Below, piece after piece: positions 47,123 to 54,860 of a DNA stretch of 64,000 nt. This DNA comes from Candidatus Thioglobus autotrophicus. Its GTDB lineage: Bacteria; Pseudomonadota; Gammaproteobacteria; PS1; Pseudothioglobaceae. The notes under the pieces are model-generated. The model searched no databases, was not told the DNA's origin, and worked only from the letters and a program-made list of their open reading frames with translations. Position 1 is the stretch's first letter. Each line of letters begins with the position of its first letter. A program made the translations under genes and the position numbers. The DNA is taken from contig JAKUUR010000007.1 of the NCBI GenBank assembly GCA_022448455.1, forward strand, positions 1-64,000, given 5' to 3'.

Positions 47123-47213
47123 TTAGTTTTAACAGCACCTCAGGGGGAGAGATGCCGTAAAACTAAGGAAGCTAACTTGAAAGCTGATTTTGAATAGCAA
47201 TCAGTTCGCTCCC
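47123..47213. promoter_or_regulatory. structured element upstream of tdm, partly terminator-like
   Basis: Two structures lie between the 128-residue gene and the tdm promoter. First, TTAGTTTT (47123-47130) pairs perfectly with AAAACTAA (47159-47166) and encloses an inner stem GCACCTC/GAGATGC (47135-47141/47149-47155, one mismatch) with loop AGGGGGA. Second, 47167-47213 forms a hairpin with CTGATT/AATCAG and an outer imperfect GGAAGC/GCTCCC stem. Read on the minus strand, the second hairpin is followed by TTAGTTTT and could end the mgs transcript. The first is more elaborate than a terminator needs. Confidence 0.5.
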
Positions 47214-47233
47214 TAAAAAATCACTTATATTAA

Positions 47234-47620
47234 TTAAAACTTACGGTAAGCGTTGTTCAGATCAACCATTGGATGGTTTTCTGACATTTGAAACTTAATC
47301 AACAGTTCACGAGCAATCATGTCACGCTCTTGTTGGTTGTCTGGAAGTGAAATCGTATCAGGTATGGTTACCCAACCGTTAATGTTTCTATCAAAAACGG
47401 CTGCTTGGTCTCCCTCATAACCCATATGGACATCTTCTAACCAGTTAAGGTCCTTCCAACCCATCTTGTCAATGTATGATTGCAGAAATGGTGTGATAAG
47501 CTTAAGGTCAGGAACTAAGTTCACATCATATCTATAGCCAATGTGTTGTCCAATTTCTTGTTCACGATCCGTATCTAAACCATCAGCTCCAACTACAAAT
47601 GTTTCTTCATTAGTACTCAT
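47234..47620 (-). CDS. conserved-looking protein of unknown function in the mgs operon
   Basis: This 128-residue, cysteine-free, acidic protein is encoded 14 nt after mgsC on the same strand, with ATG start and TAAGGAG upstream. I do not recognise a family. Segments such as GQHIGYRYDVNLVPDLKLIT, KMGWKDLNWLEDVHMGY and INGWVTIPDTISLP look like a compact soluble domain; there is no signal peptide or membrane helix. Tight linkage to gmaS-mgsABC suggests a subunit, assembly factor or regulator of N-methylglutamate synthase or a separate step of methylamine use. Confidence 0.8.
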   Translation of the reverse strand: MSTNEETFVVGADGLDTDREQEIGQHIGYRYDVNLVPDLKLITPFLQSYIDKMGWKDLNWLEDVHMGYEGDQAAVFDRNINGWVTIPDTISLPDNQQERDMIARELLIKFQMSENHPMVDLNNAYRKF

Positions 47621-47634
47621 AATAACTCCTTATC

Positions 47635-48972
47635 TTAAAATCGTGTCATGTCAGGGCGACCAACAGTGTACTGTGATCCCGCAATAGGAACCTGTGCACA
47701 GGCTGAAGCCTCCATTGTCAAAGCAGCTAAGTCTTCTGGTTCTAATGAATGTATATTCGTCTTACCACAAGCACGAGCCATCATTTGACACTCAATTGTC
47801 AATGTGTGTAGGAAGTTATATACACGCTCCGAAGCTGCATCTGGGTCAAGACGCTTTCTAAGCTCAGGGTCTTGAGTCGCAACACCAACCGGACAACGAC
47901 CAGTATGACAGTGATAGCATTCACCAGCTTTAACACCCATTTCGCTTTCATAATCTGCTTCTGGAATGTCTCTATTACAGTTAAGTGCCATTAAAGCAGA
48001 ATGACCAATAGCAACCGCATCAGCACCTAGTGCTACCGCTTTAGCTACATCACCACCGTTACGGATACCGCCAGCATAAACCAAAGTAATTTCACCAGTC
48101 ATACCAACATCATCGAGTGCTCTACGAGCTTGACGAATTGCGGCAATTCCTGGGATACCTGTTTCTTCTGTTGCCAGGTGAGGTCCAGCACCAGTGCCTC
48201 CTTCCATACCGTCGATGTAGATACTGTCACAACCAGTTTTAGCAGCCATACGAACGTCATCGTATACACGTGCAGCACCTAGCTTCAATTGAATAGGAAT
48301 CTGCCCATCTGTCGCTTCACGAATTTCTCCAATTTTAAGCGCTAAGTCATCCGGACCTAACCAGTCAGGGTGTCTTGCAGGTGAGCGTTGGTCAATACCG
48401 GCCGGTAGTGACCGCATTTCTGCAACCTGGTCTGTTACTTTTTGGCCCATCAAGTGGCCACCTAGACCAACCTTACAGCCTTGGCCGATGAAGAATTCAA
48501 CAGCATCAGCTAAACGCAAGTGGTTAGGATTAAAACCGTAACGAGACTGGATACACTGGTAGAACCATTTGCTAGAATAGCGTCTTTCGTCTGGAATCAT
48601 ACCACCCTCTCCAGAACAAGTCGCTGTACCAGCCATGGTTGCACCACGGGCTAAAGCTGTTTTAGCTTCGTAACTTAGAGCACCAAAACTCATACCTGTA
48701 ATGTAGATAGGAATATCTAGCTCTAGTGGTCGCTTAGCGTTTGGTCCAATAATCGTTTTTGTTAAGCATTTTTCCCTGTAACCCTCAATAACGAAACGGG
48801 TAAGAGTACCTGGCATGAAAGTCAAATCATCCCAAGTTGGAATTTTTTTGAATAGAGAGAAGCCTCTCATTCTGTAACGACCCAAGTCAGATTTGATATG
48901 AATATCGTTAATCACTTCCTTAGGGAAGATAAAACTTTTACCTAAACGGTATTGATCGTCTGTATCACTCAT
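47635..48972 (-). CDS. mgsC: N-methylglutamate synthase, FMN/Fe-S glutamate-synthase-like subunit
   Basis: The 445-residue protein is the central FMN-binding domain of glutamate synthase as a separate subunit. SFGALSYEAKTALARGA, IQLKLGAARVYDDV, GMEGGTGAGPHLA and VYAGGIRNGGDVAKA form the barrel. Iron-sulfur cysteines 352, 355 and 360 are in GECYHCHTGRCPVG. It combines methylamine from gamma-glutamylmethylamide or free methylamine with glutamate to give N-methylglutamate. It is homologous to GlxD/GltB. Context with gmaS, mgsA and mgsB supports the Mgs role over an ordinary glutamate synthase. Confidence 0.86.
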   Translation of the reverse strand: MSDTDDQYRLGKSFIFPKEVINDIHIKSDLGRYRMRGFSLFKKIPTWDDLTFMPGTLTRFVIEGYREKCLTKTIIGPNAKRPLELDIPIYITGMSFGALSYEAKTALARGATMAGTATCSGEGGMIPDERRYSSKWFYQCIQSRYGFNPNHLRLADAVEFFIGQGCKVGLGGHLMGQKVTDQVAEMRSLPAGIDQRSPARHPDWLGPDDLALKIGEIREATDGQIPIQLKLGAARVYDDVRMAAKTGCDSIYIDGMEGGTGAGPHLATEETGIPGIAAIRQARRALDDVGMTGEITLVYAGGIRNGGDVAKAVALGADAVAIGHSALMALNCNRDIPEADYESEMGVKAGECYHCHTGRCPVGVATQDPELRKRLDPDAASERVYNFLHTLTIECQMMARACGKTNIHSLEPEDLAALTMEASACAQVPIAGSQYTVGRPDMTRF

Positions 48973-49008
48973 AATATTTCCTTTTATTTGATTTATTTAG
49001 AAGCATGA

Positions 49009-49851
49009 TTAAAGAACCAGTTTCTTCTCACTTGGCTCTAAATTATCGTAGTTCCATAGTTGCTTACCAGAGACATACTTTTGCATTTTTTCAACACCTT
49101 TAGGTGCCTTCATGTCATAAAGATCTAATTTAGATGTAATATATCGAACATCAAGTTCCGTCATTTCACCTGGTACACAGTCAACACCGAGGTCTTCGAC
49201 CTCACCGCCGACATAAATAGTACCGTCATACATTGAATCACCTAGGCTCATTCCAGCATCACCACAAATAATCATACGACCACGCTGCATCATGAAACCA
49301 GAGAAAGCACCTGTCTTTCCACCAACAATGATAGTGCCTCCTTTTTGGTCGATACCAGTACGTGCACCTACACTACCTTTACAGACAAGATCTCCACCAC
49401 GAATAGCAGCACCAAATGTAGAACCCGCATTTTTGTCAATTACAACCGTACCGGCCATCATGTTTTCCGCACATGACCAACCAACACGTCCTTTAATGTG
49501 CACGTTAGGTCCGTCAATTAGACCACAACCAAAGTAACCTAAACTGTCAGAAAAAGTCAAATTAAGTCGGTTTAAGATACCAACACCAACGCCATGTCTT
49601 GACATAGGATTATCAACCCTAATGTCTCCTATACCTTTTTCCATTAACGCTCTAATTTCACCATTGATTTCTCTTGGTGTCATTTCTAGAGCGTCAATTG
49701 TTCCGCTCTTGCTAGTGTCCACGTCAAATGAGTGAAAATATGTTAGATTTTCGCTTTCATCAACTGAGAAAAAACGTTGCTGAGTACGTCCCTTTAATTG
49801 CTCGTCGTGAAGCCCCATTTCATGAGACTTATCCTTTTTTAATGTTGCCAT
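49009..49851 (-). CDS. mgsB: N-methylglutamate synthase, GXGXG-domain subunit
   Basis: The 280-residue protein is the beta-helix (GltB C-terminal, GXGXG) module: repeated turns such as GTVVIDKNAGSTFGAAIRGG, GGTIIVGGKTGAFSGF and GRMIICGDAGMSLGDS. In glutamate synthase this domain is structural. Its start overlaps the end of mgsA by 13 nt (ATGGCAACATTAA), so translation is coupled. The split into A, B and C subunits matches the Mgs arrangement. Confidence 0.86.
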   Translation of the reverse strand: MATLKKDKSHEMGLHDEQLKGRTQQRFFSVDESENLTYFHSFDVDTSKSGTIDALEMTPREINGEIRALMEKGIGDIRVDNPMSRHGVGVGILNRLNLTFSDSLGYFGCGLIDGPNVHIKGRVGWSCAENMMAGTVVIDKNAGSTFGAAIRGGDLVCKGSVGARTGIDQKGGTIIVGGKTGAFSGFMMQRGRMIICGDAGMSLGDSMYDGTIYVGGEVEDLGVDCVPGEMTELDVRYITSKLDLYDMKAPKGVEKMQKYVSGKQLWNYDNLEPSEKKLVL

Positions 49852-50777
49852 ACTCTTACCTCTCCGTGATATGGGTCAAATGTGTCAATCTGATGGTCAA
49901 ACAATTTTCTGATCGCTACTTCTTCTGAAGCTAGTGCAATCATGTCATCGCCCTCATATACAACCATTGGTTTAGCAGCCATAACGTCCTTGGCCATACC
50001 AAGTTCATCCTTTGTTGCTACTAGATAAGTGAAAACGCCATCTAGATATTCAATTGAACCTTTCATCGCTGTCTCTAAATCATCACCTTGATTCATTCTA
50101 TCTGCTATATAAACTGCGATGAGTTCTGAATCACAGTCAGATGAGAAGCGATGCCCTTTACGCTCAAGTGCACGTCTGTTTGTAAAATAGTTAGTTAACT
50201 GACCATTGTGAACCACAGCAACGTCACTAAACGGGTACGCCCAATAAGGGTGAGCAGAACGAATATCTACGTCTGACTCTGTTGCCATACGTGTATGTCC
50301 AATACCGTGAGTACCATTAAAGCTATTAAGACCATATTGTTTAGAAACAACCGCCGCGTCACCAAGGTCTTTAACCAACTCCAGCGAGTTACCAATTGAC
50401 AAGATTTCAACGCTTTCAATATCTTCAATAAAGTCAGCCATTTTTTTTATGTCTCCCGAGAATTCGATCTCGTAACGGTGGGCGTACTCAGTTGGGCTTT
50501 CTTTCTTAACTACCTTAACGCCAAGTTCAGCAAGGCGTGAGTCAATCAATGCAAGACGACCCTCAATTGCAGCATGTATATCGTAACTGCCTTCTAGCTC
50601 AGCCGCTTCAGCTACCTTAAAACGCATAATTTGATTACCAGTATCTTCTCCATACATCGCATAACCAGTAGAATCTGGACCTCTATGCTTCAAAGCCTGC
50701 AACATTGATGTCATTTGCTCACCAATATTTGCGCCTTTTCCAGCTTGTTTATGAATAATTCCTACTATTCCGCACAT
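49839..50777 (-). CDS. mgsA: N-methylglutamate synthase, class II glutamine amidotransferase subunit
   Basis: The 312-residue protein begins MCGIVGIIHKQAG, with the N-terminal nucleophile Cys2 of class II amidotransferases, and has GIGHTRMATESDVDIRSAHP and VVHNGQLTNY. Residues about 90-140 (VKVVKKESPTEYAHRYEIEF) form an insert not usual in GltB. In the Mgs enzyme this part would release methylamine from gamma-glutamylmethylamide, which GmaS makes. It lies downstream of gmaS, after a hairpin in the 75-nt gap. Confidence 0.87.
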   Translation of the reverse strand: MCGIVGIIHKQAGKGANIGEQMTSMLQALKHRGPDSTGYAMYGEDTGNQIMRFKVAEAAELEGSYDIHAAIEGRLALIDSRLAELGVKVVKKESPTEYAHRYEIEFSGDIKKMADFIEDIESVEILSIGNSLELVKDLGDAAVVSKQYGLNSFNGTHGIGHTRMATESDVDIRSAHPYWAYPFSDVAVVHNGQLTNYFTNRRALERKGHRFSSDCDSELIAVYIADRMNQGDDLETAMKGSIEYLDGVFTYLVATKDELGMAKDVMAAKPMVVYEGDDMIALASEEVAIRKLFDHQIDTFDPYHGEVRVWQH

Positions 50778-50801
50778 AAATAAATCTCCTATCCTAATAT
50801 T

Positions 50802-50823
50802 TGCCCACCTAGGAGGGTGGGCA
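50802..50823 (-). promoter_or_regulatory. intercistronic hairpin between gmaS and mgsA
   Basis: Perfect 8-bp inverted repeat TGCCCACC / GGTGGGCA with a 6-nt loop. On the minus strand the following bases are AAATATTAGG, not a T-tract, so it is more likely an mRNA-stabilising or differential-expression element than a terminator. Confidence 0.65.
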
Positions 50824-50852
50824 CTCTAAATAAAAACCTAAATCTAGCTAGC

Positions 50853-52331
50853 CTATGGCAAGCAATCCAAGTAAGTCTCAATATCCCAATCTGTAACTGT
50901 ATGGTTAAATCTTTCCCACTCGTCATTCTTGTAGTGGTGAAAGACTTTATACATTTCATCCGGCATTGCAGATTTGATTACTTCATCGTTTGCAAGTTCA
51001 TTCAGCGCTTCACCTAATGTCATAGGCAGCTTCTTAACATCTTTACCTGCTTCCAAAGCTTCATAGATATTGCGCTCTTCAGGTTCACCCGCATCGATGT
51101 TATTATCAATACCGTCCCCCATTGCCTTTAACAAGGCTGAGCCCATTAAGTAAGGATTCACCATTGAATCGACTGAACGGTATTCGAAACGACCTGGGGC
51201 AGAAACACGAAGCGCACAAGTACGGTTTTGGTAACCCCAGTCAGCAAAAATTGGCGCCCAGAAACCTGTATCCCAAAGGCGGCGATATGAGTTTACTGTA
51301 GAAGAGCCAATTGAAGTTAGGGCTGGTAAGTGTTTGATAACACCACCGATTGAGTTAAGTCCGATAGGACCAGGCATTCTCTCGTCAATTTTAGGATCTG
51401 GCATGAATGTGTTTTCACCACCCTCTTTGTAAGTGTAGCATCCTGGCATACCTGGAAGTTCTCCATCACCCGAAGCAATCTCTGGATGGAATACGTCCTT
51501 ACCACCTCTCCATAATGACATGTTATGGTGACAACCTGAAGCCGAAACACCCATAAATGGCTTACTCATAAAGCAGGCAATCAAACCAAACTCACGTGCA
51601 ACTTGCGCGCAGATTTGACGATAAGTCGTTAAACGGTCTGAATTACGTAAGACATCATCAAATTGAGTATTAAGTTCAAGTTGTCCTGGAGCGTCTTCGT
51701 GGTCACCCTGAATAATGTCAAGACCCATTTGTTCTGAATATTCAATTACCCTCATGAATACAGGACGTAACTCTTCAAATTGGTCAATGTGGTAACAGTT
51801 TGGCTTGGTAACACCACCGTTCGGTGCACCATCTTCACCTCTCTTAAGCCACATCATTTCTGGTTCAGTGCCGCAACGCATGTCTAAGCCATATTGATCT
51901 TGGAACTCTTTATGTTGTCTATAGAGGTTTCCACGACAATCAGAAGTTAAAGCTGCACCCGGGTTTTCACGCTCCTCACGGTTTCTATAAAGTCTACAGA
52001 AAACGCGAGCGACGCGCTTATCCCATGGAAGTTGACAAAAGGTTTCAGGATCTGCTATACCGACAAGCTCAGAAGCTTCAGGTCCATAACCGATATAATG
52101 ACCATGACGGTCAATAAATAAATTAGCTGTTGAACCGTATACTAATTGAAATCCTTTTTCAGCCAAACGTTCCCAGTGACGAGCAGGAATACCTTTACCG
52201 ACGACACGACCAGTAACTGAAACAAATTGATAATATACATATCTAATACCCAAAGCATCGATCATAGCTTTAACTTCCTGTACTAGCTTATCGCGTCCAG
52301 GTGCGTTAACGTGTTGTTCTAAATCTGTCAT
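50853..52331 (-). CDS. gmaS: gamma-glutamylmethylamide synthetase (glutamine-synthetase family)
   Basis: The 492-residue protein is a glutamine-synthetase homologue (GlnA type III/GmaS). The segments RCGTEPEMMW, GDHEDAPGQLELN, ASGCHHNMSLW and RRLWDTGFWAP carry the metal and glutamate sites. GmaS joins methylamine to glutamate using ATP. It starts the operon gmaS-mgsA-mgsB-mgsC-128 aa, whose order supports GmaS over ordinary glutamine synthetase. A good promoter and a long structured leader lie upstream, and an XRE-cupin gene further up, so control is likely. Confidence 0.83.
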   Translation of the reverse strand: MTDLEQHVNAPGRDKLVQEVKAMIDALGIRYVYYQFVSVTGRVVGKGIPARHWERLAEKGFQLVYGSTANLFIDRHGHYIGYGPEASELVGIADPETFCQLPWDKRVARVFCRLYRNREERENPGAALTSDCRGNLYRQHKEFQDQYGLDMRCGTEPEMMWLKRGEDGAPNGGVTKPNCYHIDQFEELRPVFMRVIEYSEQMGLDIIQGDHEDAPGQLELNTQFDDVLRNSDRLTTYRQICAQVAREFGLIACFMSKPFMGVSASGCHHNMSLWRGGKDVFHPEIASGDGELPGMPGCYTYKEGGENTFMPDPKIDERMPGPIGLNSIGGVIKHLPALTSIGSSTVNSYRRLWDTGFWAPIFADWGYQNRTCALRVSAPGRFEYRSVDSMVNPYLMGSALLKAMGDGIDNNIDAGEPEERNIYEALEAGKDVKKLPMTLGEALNELANDEVIKSAMPDEMYKVFHHYKNDEWERFNHTVTDWDIETYLDCLP

Positions 52332-52730
52332 TTAATCTCTCCGAAAATAAAAAAAATCTTATATAAGATTAGTCCCCCTTTTGCTTTTATTTTGTTTTGT
52401 CATTATTTAATAAAACAAAACTAGTGCATCAGAAAAATTTGTCGATTAATTTAGATAAATCAAATGTTTAAGAGGATATAAAAAAAGACCAACTTAAATC
52501 AAAAATATCCTTTTCTCTCCACAAATTGAAAATGAAGTATACGCCTGTTGATATTCCATTGTCAAGAAATTTTTTTGATTTTAGAGAAATTATGAAAAGC
52601 ATTATATTTCTTCTTTGAACAGCTCAAAAAAGTTAATAATTATTGTGAATTCTTGAAACCTTATAGACAAGCTATATTATGAATATTGAGGCAAAATTTG
52701 ACCAGCAACTGAGTTGTGAATAACTTAGTA
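52332..52730 (-). promoter_or_regulatory. gmaS promoter and structured leader
   Basis: No gene is seen. On the minus strand TTGACA (52565-52560) and TATACT (52541-52536) are 18 nt apart, giving a leader of about 200 nt. It holds AGGATAT/ATATCCT (52505-52511 with 52473-52479), TTTTGTTTT/AAAACAAAA (52412-52420 with 52390-52398) and a perfect 16-nt palindrome AATCTTATATAAGATT (52355-52370) followed by a run of T, 24 nt before the ATG. The palindrome may be an operator or a weak attenuator. GGAGAG lies close to the ATG as Shine-Dalgarno. Confidence 0.6.
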
Positions 52731-53381
52731 TTAATCGGGGTTATTTGAGCAAATAACAGTTAAAAATTGACATTCGTCAGAGATGATTTTTTTTGGACCA
52801 TGCGGCTTATCCGAATCAAAATATATTGAATCTCCTTTCTTAAAGTGATACACCTGGGTACCGTAGTAATAATCCATTTGGCCTTTAAGCATATAAATAA
52901 ATTCAACACCTTTATGTTGAAATTCAGGGAAGTTATAATCTCTCGAAGTAACAGTAATTAGACAAGGCTCAACTTTAAGAGAACCTCCAACAGTATGCCC
53001 TAGGAGCTGATAGTGGCGACCTTCATCTGAACCTGCCCTTTCAATCGTTAGGCCTTCACCTGACTTAATAAAGGTTGGTTCAACGTCTTTATCATGCTGC
53101 TTAAATAGCCAAGTGATCGATATATTGAGTGCATGGCATATCGACTGAATAGTTTTTAGTGAGGCACTAATCTGACCATTCTCTATCTTTGAAAGCATGC
53201 TTGCGGATAATAAAGATTGTTTTGACAACTGTTGAAGAGTAACGCCAGCATTTTTTCGAGCAATCCTAACCTGCTTGCCTATTGAAGCCTCTAATTGTTT
53301 ATCACTACCAAAACTGGGTAGCGCTTTATTAATAATCGATACACCCTTTTTAGGGGATATCTCTTCTGGATTTGAAGCCAT
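52731..53381 (-). CDS. XRE-family regulator with C-terminal cupin domain
   Basis: The 216-residue protein has an N-terminal tail, a helix-turn-helix (about 31-87: VRIARKNAGVTLQQLSKQS, MLSKIENGQISASLKTIQSI) and a C-terminal cupin (about 140-210: PEFQHKGVEFIYMLKGQMDY, FKKGDSIYFDSDKPHGPK). Such regulators sense small metabolites through the cupin. It is upstream of gmaS on the same strand; the perfect palindrome in the gmaS leader is a candidate target. It lies 115 nt downstream of the homocysteine methyltransferase gene. Confidence 0.88.
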   Translation of the reverse strand: MASNPEEISPKKGVSIINKALPSFGSDKQLEASIGKQVRIARKNAGVTLQQLSKQSLLSASMLSKIENGQISASLKTIQSICHALNISITWLFKQHDKDVEPTFIKSGEGLTIERAGSDEGRHYQLLGHTVGGSLKVEPCLITVTSRDYNFPEFQHKGVEFIYMLKGQMDYYYGTQVYHFKKGDSIYFDSDKPHGPKKIISDECQFLTVICSNNPD

Positions 53382-53495
53382 TATCGAGTATTACTTAGAA
53401 TAAAAAAAAATAATTTTTAGGAACAATTATAATAGAGTTGAATCTTAACATAATTTTTTCAAAAGAATGAAAAAATTATGTTTAATGACCTTATT

Positions 53496-54503
53496 TTAAC
53501 GTCGACTTCTTCGTTTTTTGACTGGAGAAGAATGATCACCTATAAAAATAGCTCTAGACCCCTTTGACATTTTTCCTATCTTTTCTTCAATATCTGGCAT
53601 GCTTGGTGATCCGTTCATTTGATGTTCATCCATTGCTTGTCTCATGGCTTTGACATGTCCAAAAGTTGTTCCACAGCAACCACCAATAATCTTCGCTCCA
53701 GAATTCATTGCAAGATGAACATAATCAGCCATCAATTTCTCGGTTCCTGTATAAACGATACTACCCTCTTTAAATTCAGGGATACCACAATTCGCCTTAG
53801 CAATTACGGTTGTATCTGGATCTACATTACGACTTATATCAGTAATTGTTGCCAGTAGGTCAGATGCACCTATTCCACAGTTAGCTCCAAAGCCTAAGAG
53901 GCCAAGATCTTTTGCCTTGACAGCAAGATTTGCTGGGGTGACACCCATCATCGTTTTTCCTGCAGTATCAAAACTCATCGTAGCACAAACTGGAAGTCCA
54001 AACTCTTTTACTGCCTCAAGAGCGGCTTCTAGCTCTTCCATGGCATACATGGTCTCCAACCACAAAACATCAACACCACCCTCAACGAGTCCTTCGGCTT
54101 GCGCTTTAAAGGCTTCTGTCGCTTCTTTAGAGCTCATTACTCCGTGTGGTTCAATGATCTCACCTGTTGGCCCCATTGACCCAGCCACTACAACAAGACG
54201 GTCTGCTTTATCGGCAACCTCTCTTGCAATAATAGCTGCAGCCTTATTCAATTCGAAAACTCGATTCTCAAGCTGGTGAAGCTTGAGTCTAAAAGCTGTA
54301 CCACCAAAGCTATTTGTTAAGAAAAGGTCAGAACCAGCGTCAACAAAGCCTTGATATAAGGCACTAATTCGTTCAGCATGATTCACATTCCATGGCTCCG
54401 GCGGGTCGCCTGTTTCAAGACCCATAGCGAACAAGTTAGTGCCCGTAGCACCATCAGCCAGTATATGTTTTTTTTCACTTATAATTTTTAAAAAGTTATT
54501 CAC
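53496..54503 (-). CDS. bhmT: betaine-homocysteine methyltransferase-like protein
   Basis: The 335-residue zinc methyltransferase has LADGATGTNLFAMGLE, FLTNSFGGTAFRL and the zinc cysteines in GFGANCGIG (Cys209) and IGGCCGTTFGHV (Cys276, Cys277). It moves a methyl group to homocysteine, giving methionine. In marine bacteria this size class is commonly the betaine-using enzyme (glycine betaine to dimethylglycine). The methylamine context fits; S-methylmethionine use is an alternative. The C-terminus ends in a basic tail (PVKKRRSRR). Confidence 0.82.
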   Translation of the reverse strand: MNNFLKIISEKKHILADGATGTNLFAMGLETGDPPEPWNVNHAERISALYQGFVDAGSDLFLTNSFGGTAFRLKLHQLENRVFELNKAAAIIAREVADKADRLVVVAGSMGPTGEIIEPHGVMSSKEATEAFKAQAEGLVEGGVDVLWLETMYAMEELEAALEAVKEFGLPVCATMSFDTAGKTMMGVTPANLAVKAKDLGLLGFGANCGIGASDLLATITDISRNVDPDTTVIAKANCGIPEFKEGSIVYTGTEKLMADYVHLAMNSGAKIIGGCCGTTFGHVKAMRQAMDEHQMNGSPSMPDIEEKIGKMSKGSRAIFIGDHSSPVKKRRSRR

Positions 54504-54849
54504 AGTTATGAAGAATTAAGACCTCTAAAAAAGATAAAAGAATGGGCGCTTTGATATATCAGAAAAGCTTAAAAGTATGATACAGTCGTTAGGTTTTTAT
54601 ATCAATTATTGTCATCCACAAAACTCAAATTATTGTCATAAATAATTTCACATTATTTTTTATAATTAACCACTGTTAGAAACCAATGCCTATATAATCT
54701 GAGGTAAAAATCTAACTCACACATTGTGAATATTTTGATGACAGAGCAAGAGAGTAATTGCAGACTATTTTTTAGCCAACATACTCAACTCGGACATTCT
54801 CAAAAAAACCCTAAACTTCCTTGTTTTCTTCCTTTAAATCCTTGCAATA
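54504..54849. other. region upstream of sucA
   Basis: AT-rich intergenic stretch between divergent genes. A TATAAT box (54693-54698) could serve sucA, but no good -35 is spaced from it. The only coding candidate is a 40-residue ORF from 54738 that overlaps the start of sucA (listed separately). Confidence 0.5.
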
Positions 54850-54860
54850 ATGAAAACTAA
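54738..54860 (+). CDS. possible 40-residue cysteine-containing upstream ORF of sucA
   Basis: The ORF starts MTEQESNCRLFFSQHTQLGH and ends LPCFLPLNPCNNEN, with three cysteines. It overlaps the sucA ATG by 11 nt in another frame, so it could be a leader peptide that couples translation to sucA. No clear Shine-Dalgarno sequence precedes it. It may be chance; conservation in relatives would decide. Confidence 0.3.
   Translation: MTEQESNCRLFFSQHTQLGHSQKNPKLPCFLPLNPCNNEN

Noticed and set aside
47123-47166. Glycine or TPP riboswitch near tdm (GGGGGAGAGATGCC looked suggestive)
   Set aside because: The conserved cores of these riboswitches could not be matched, and the element lies upstream of the tdm promoter.
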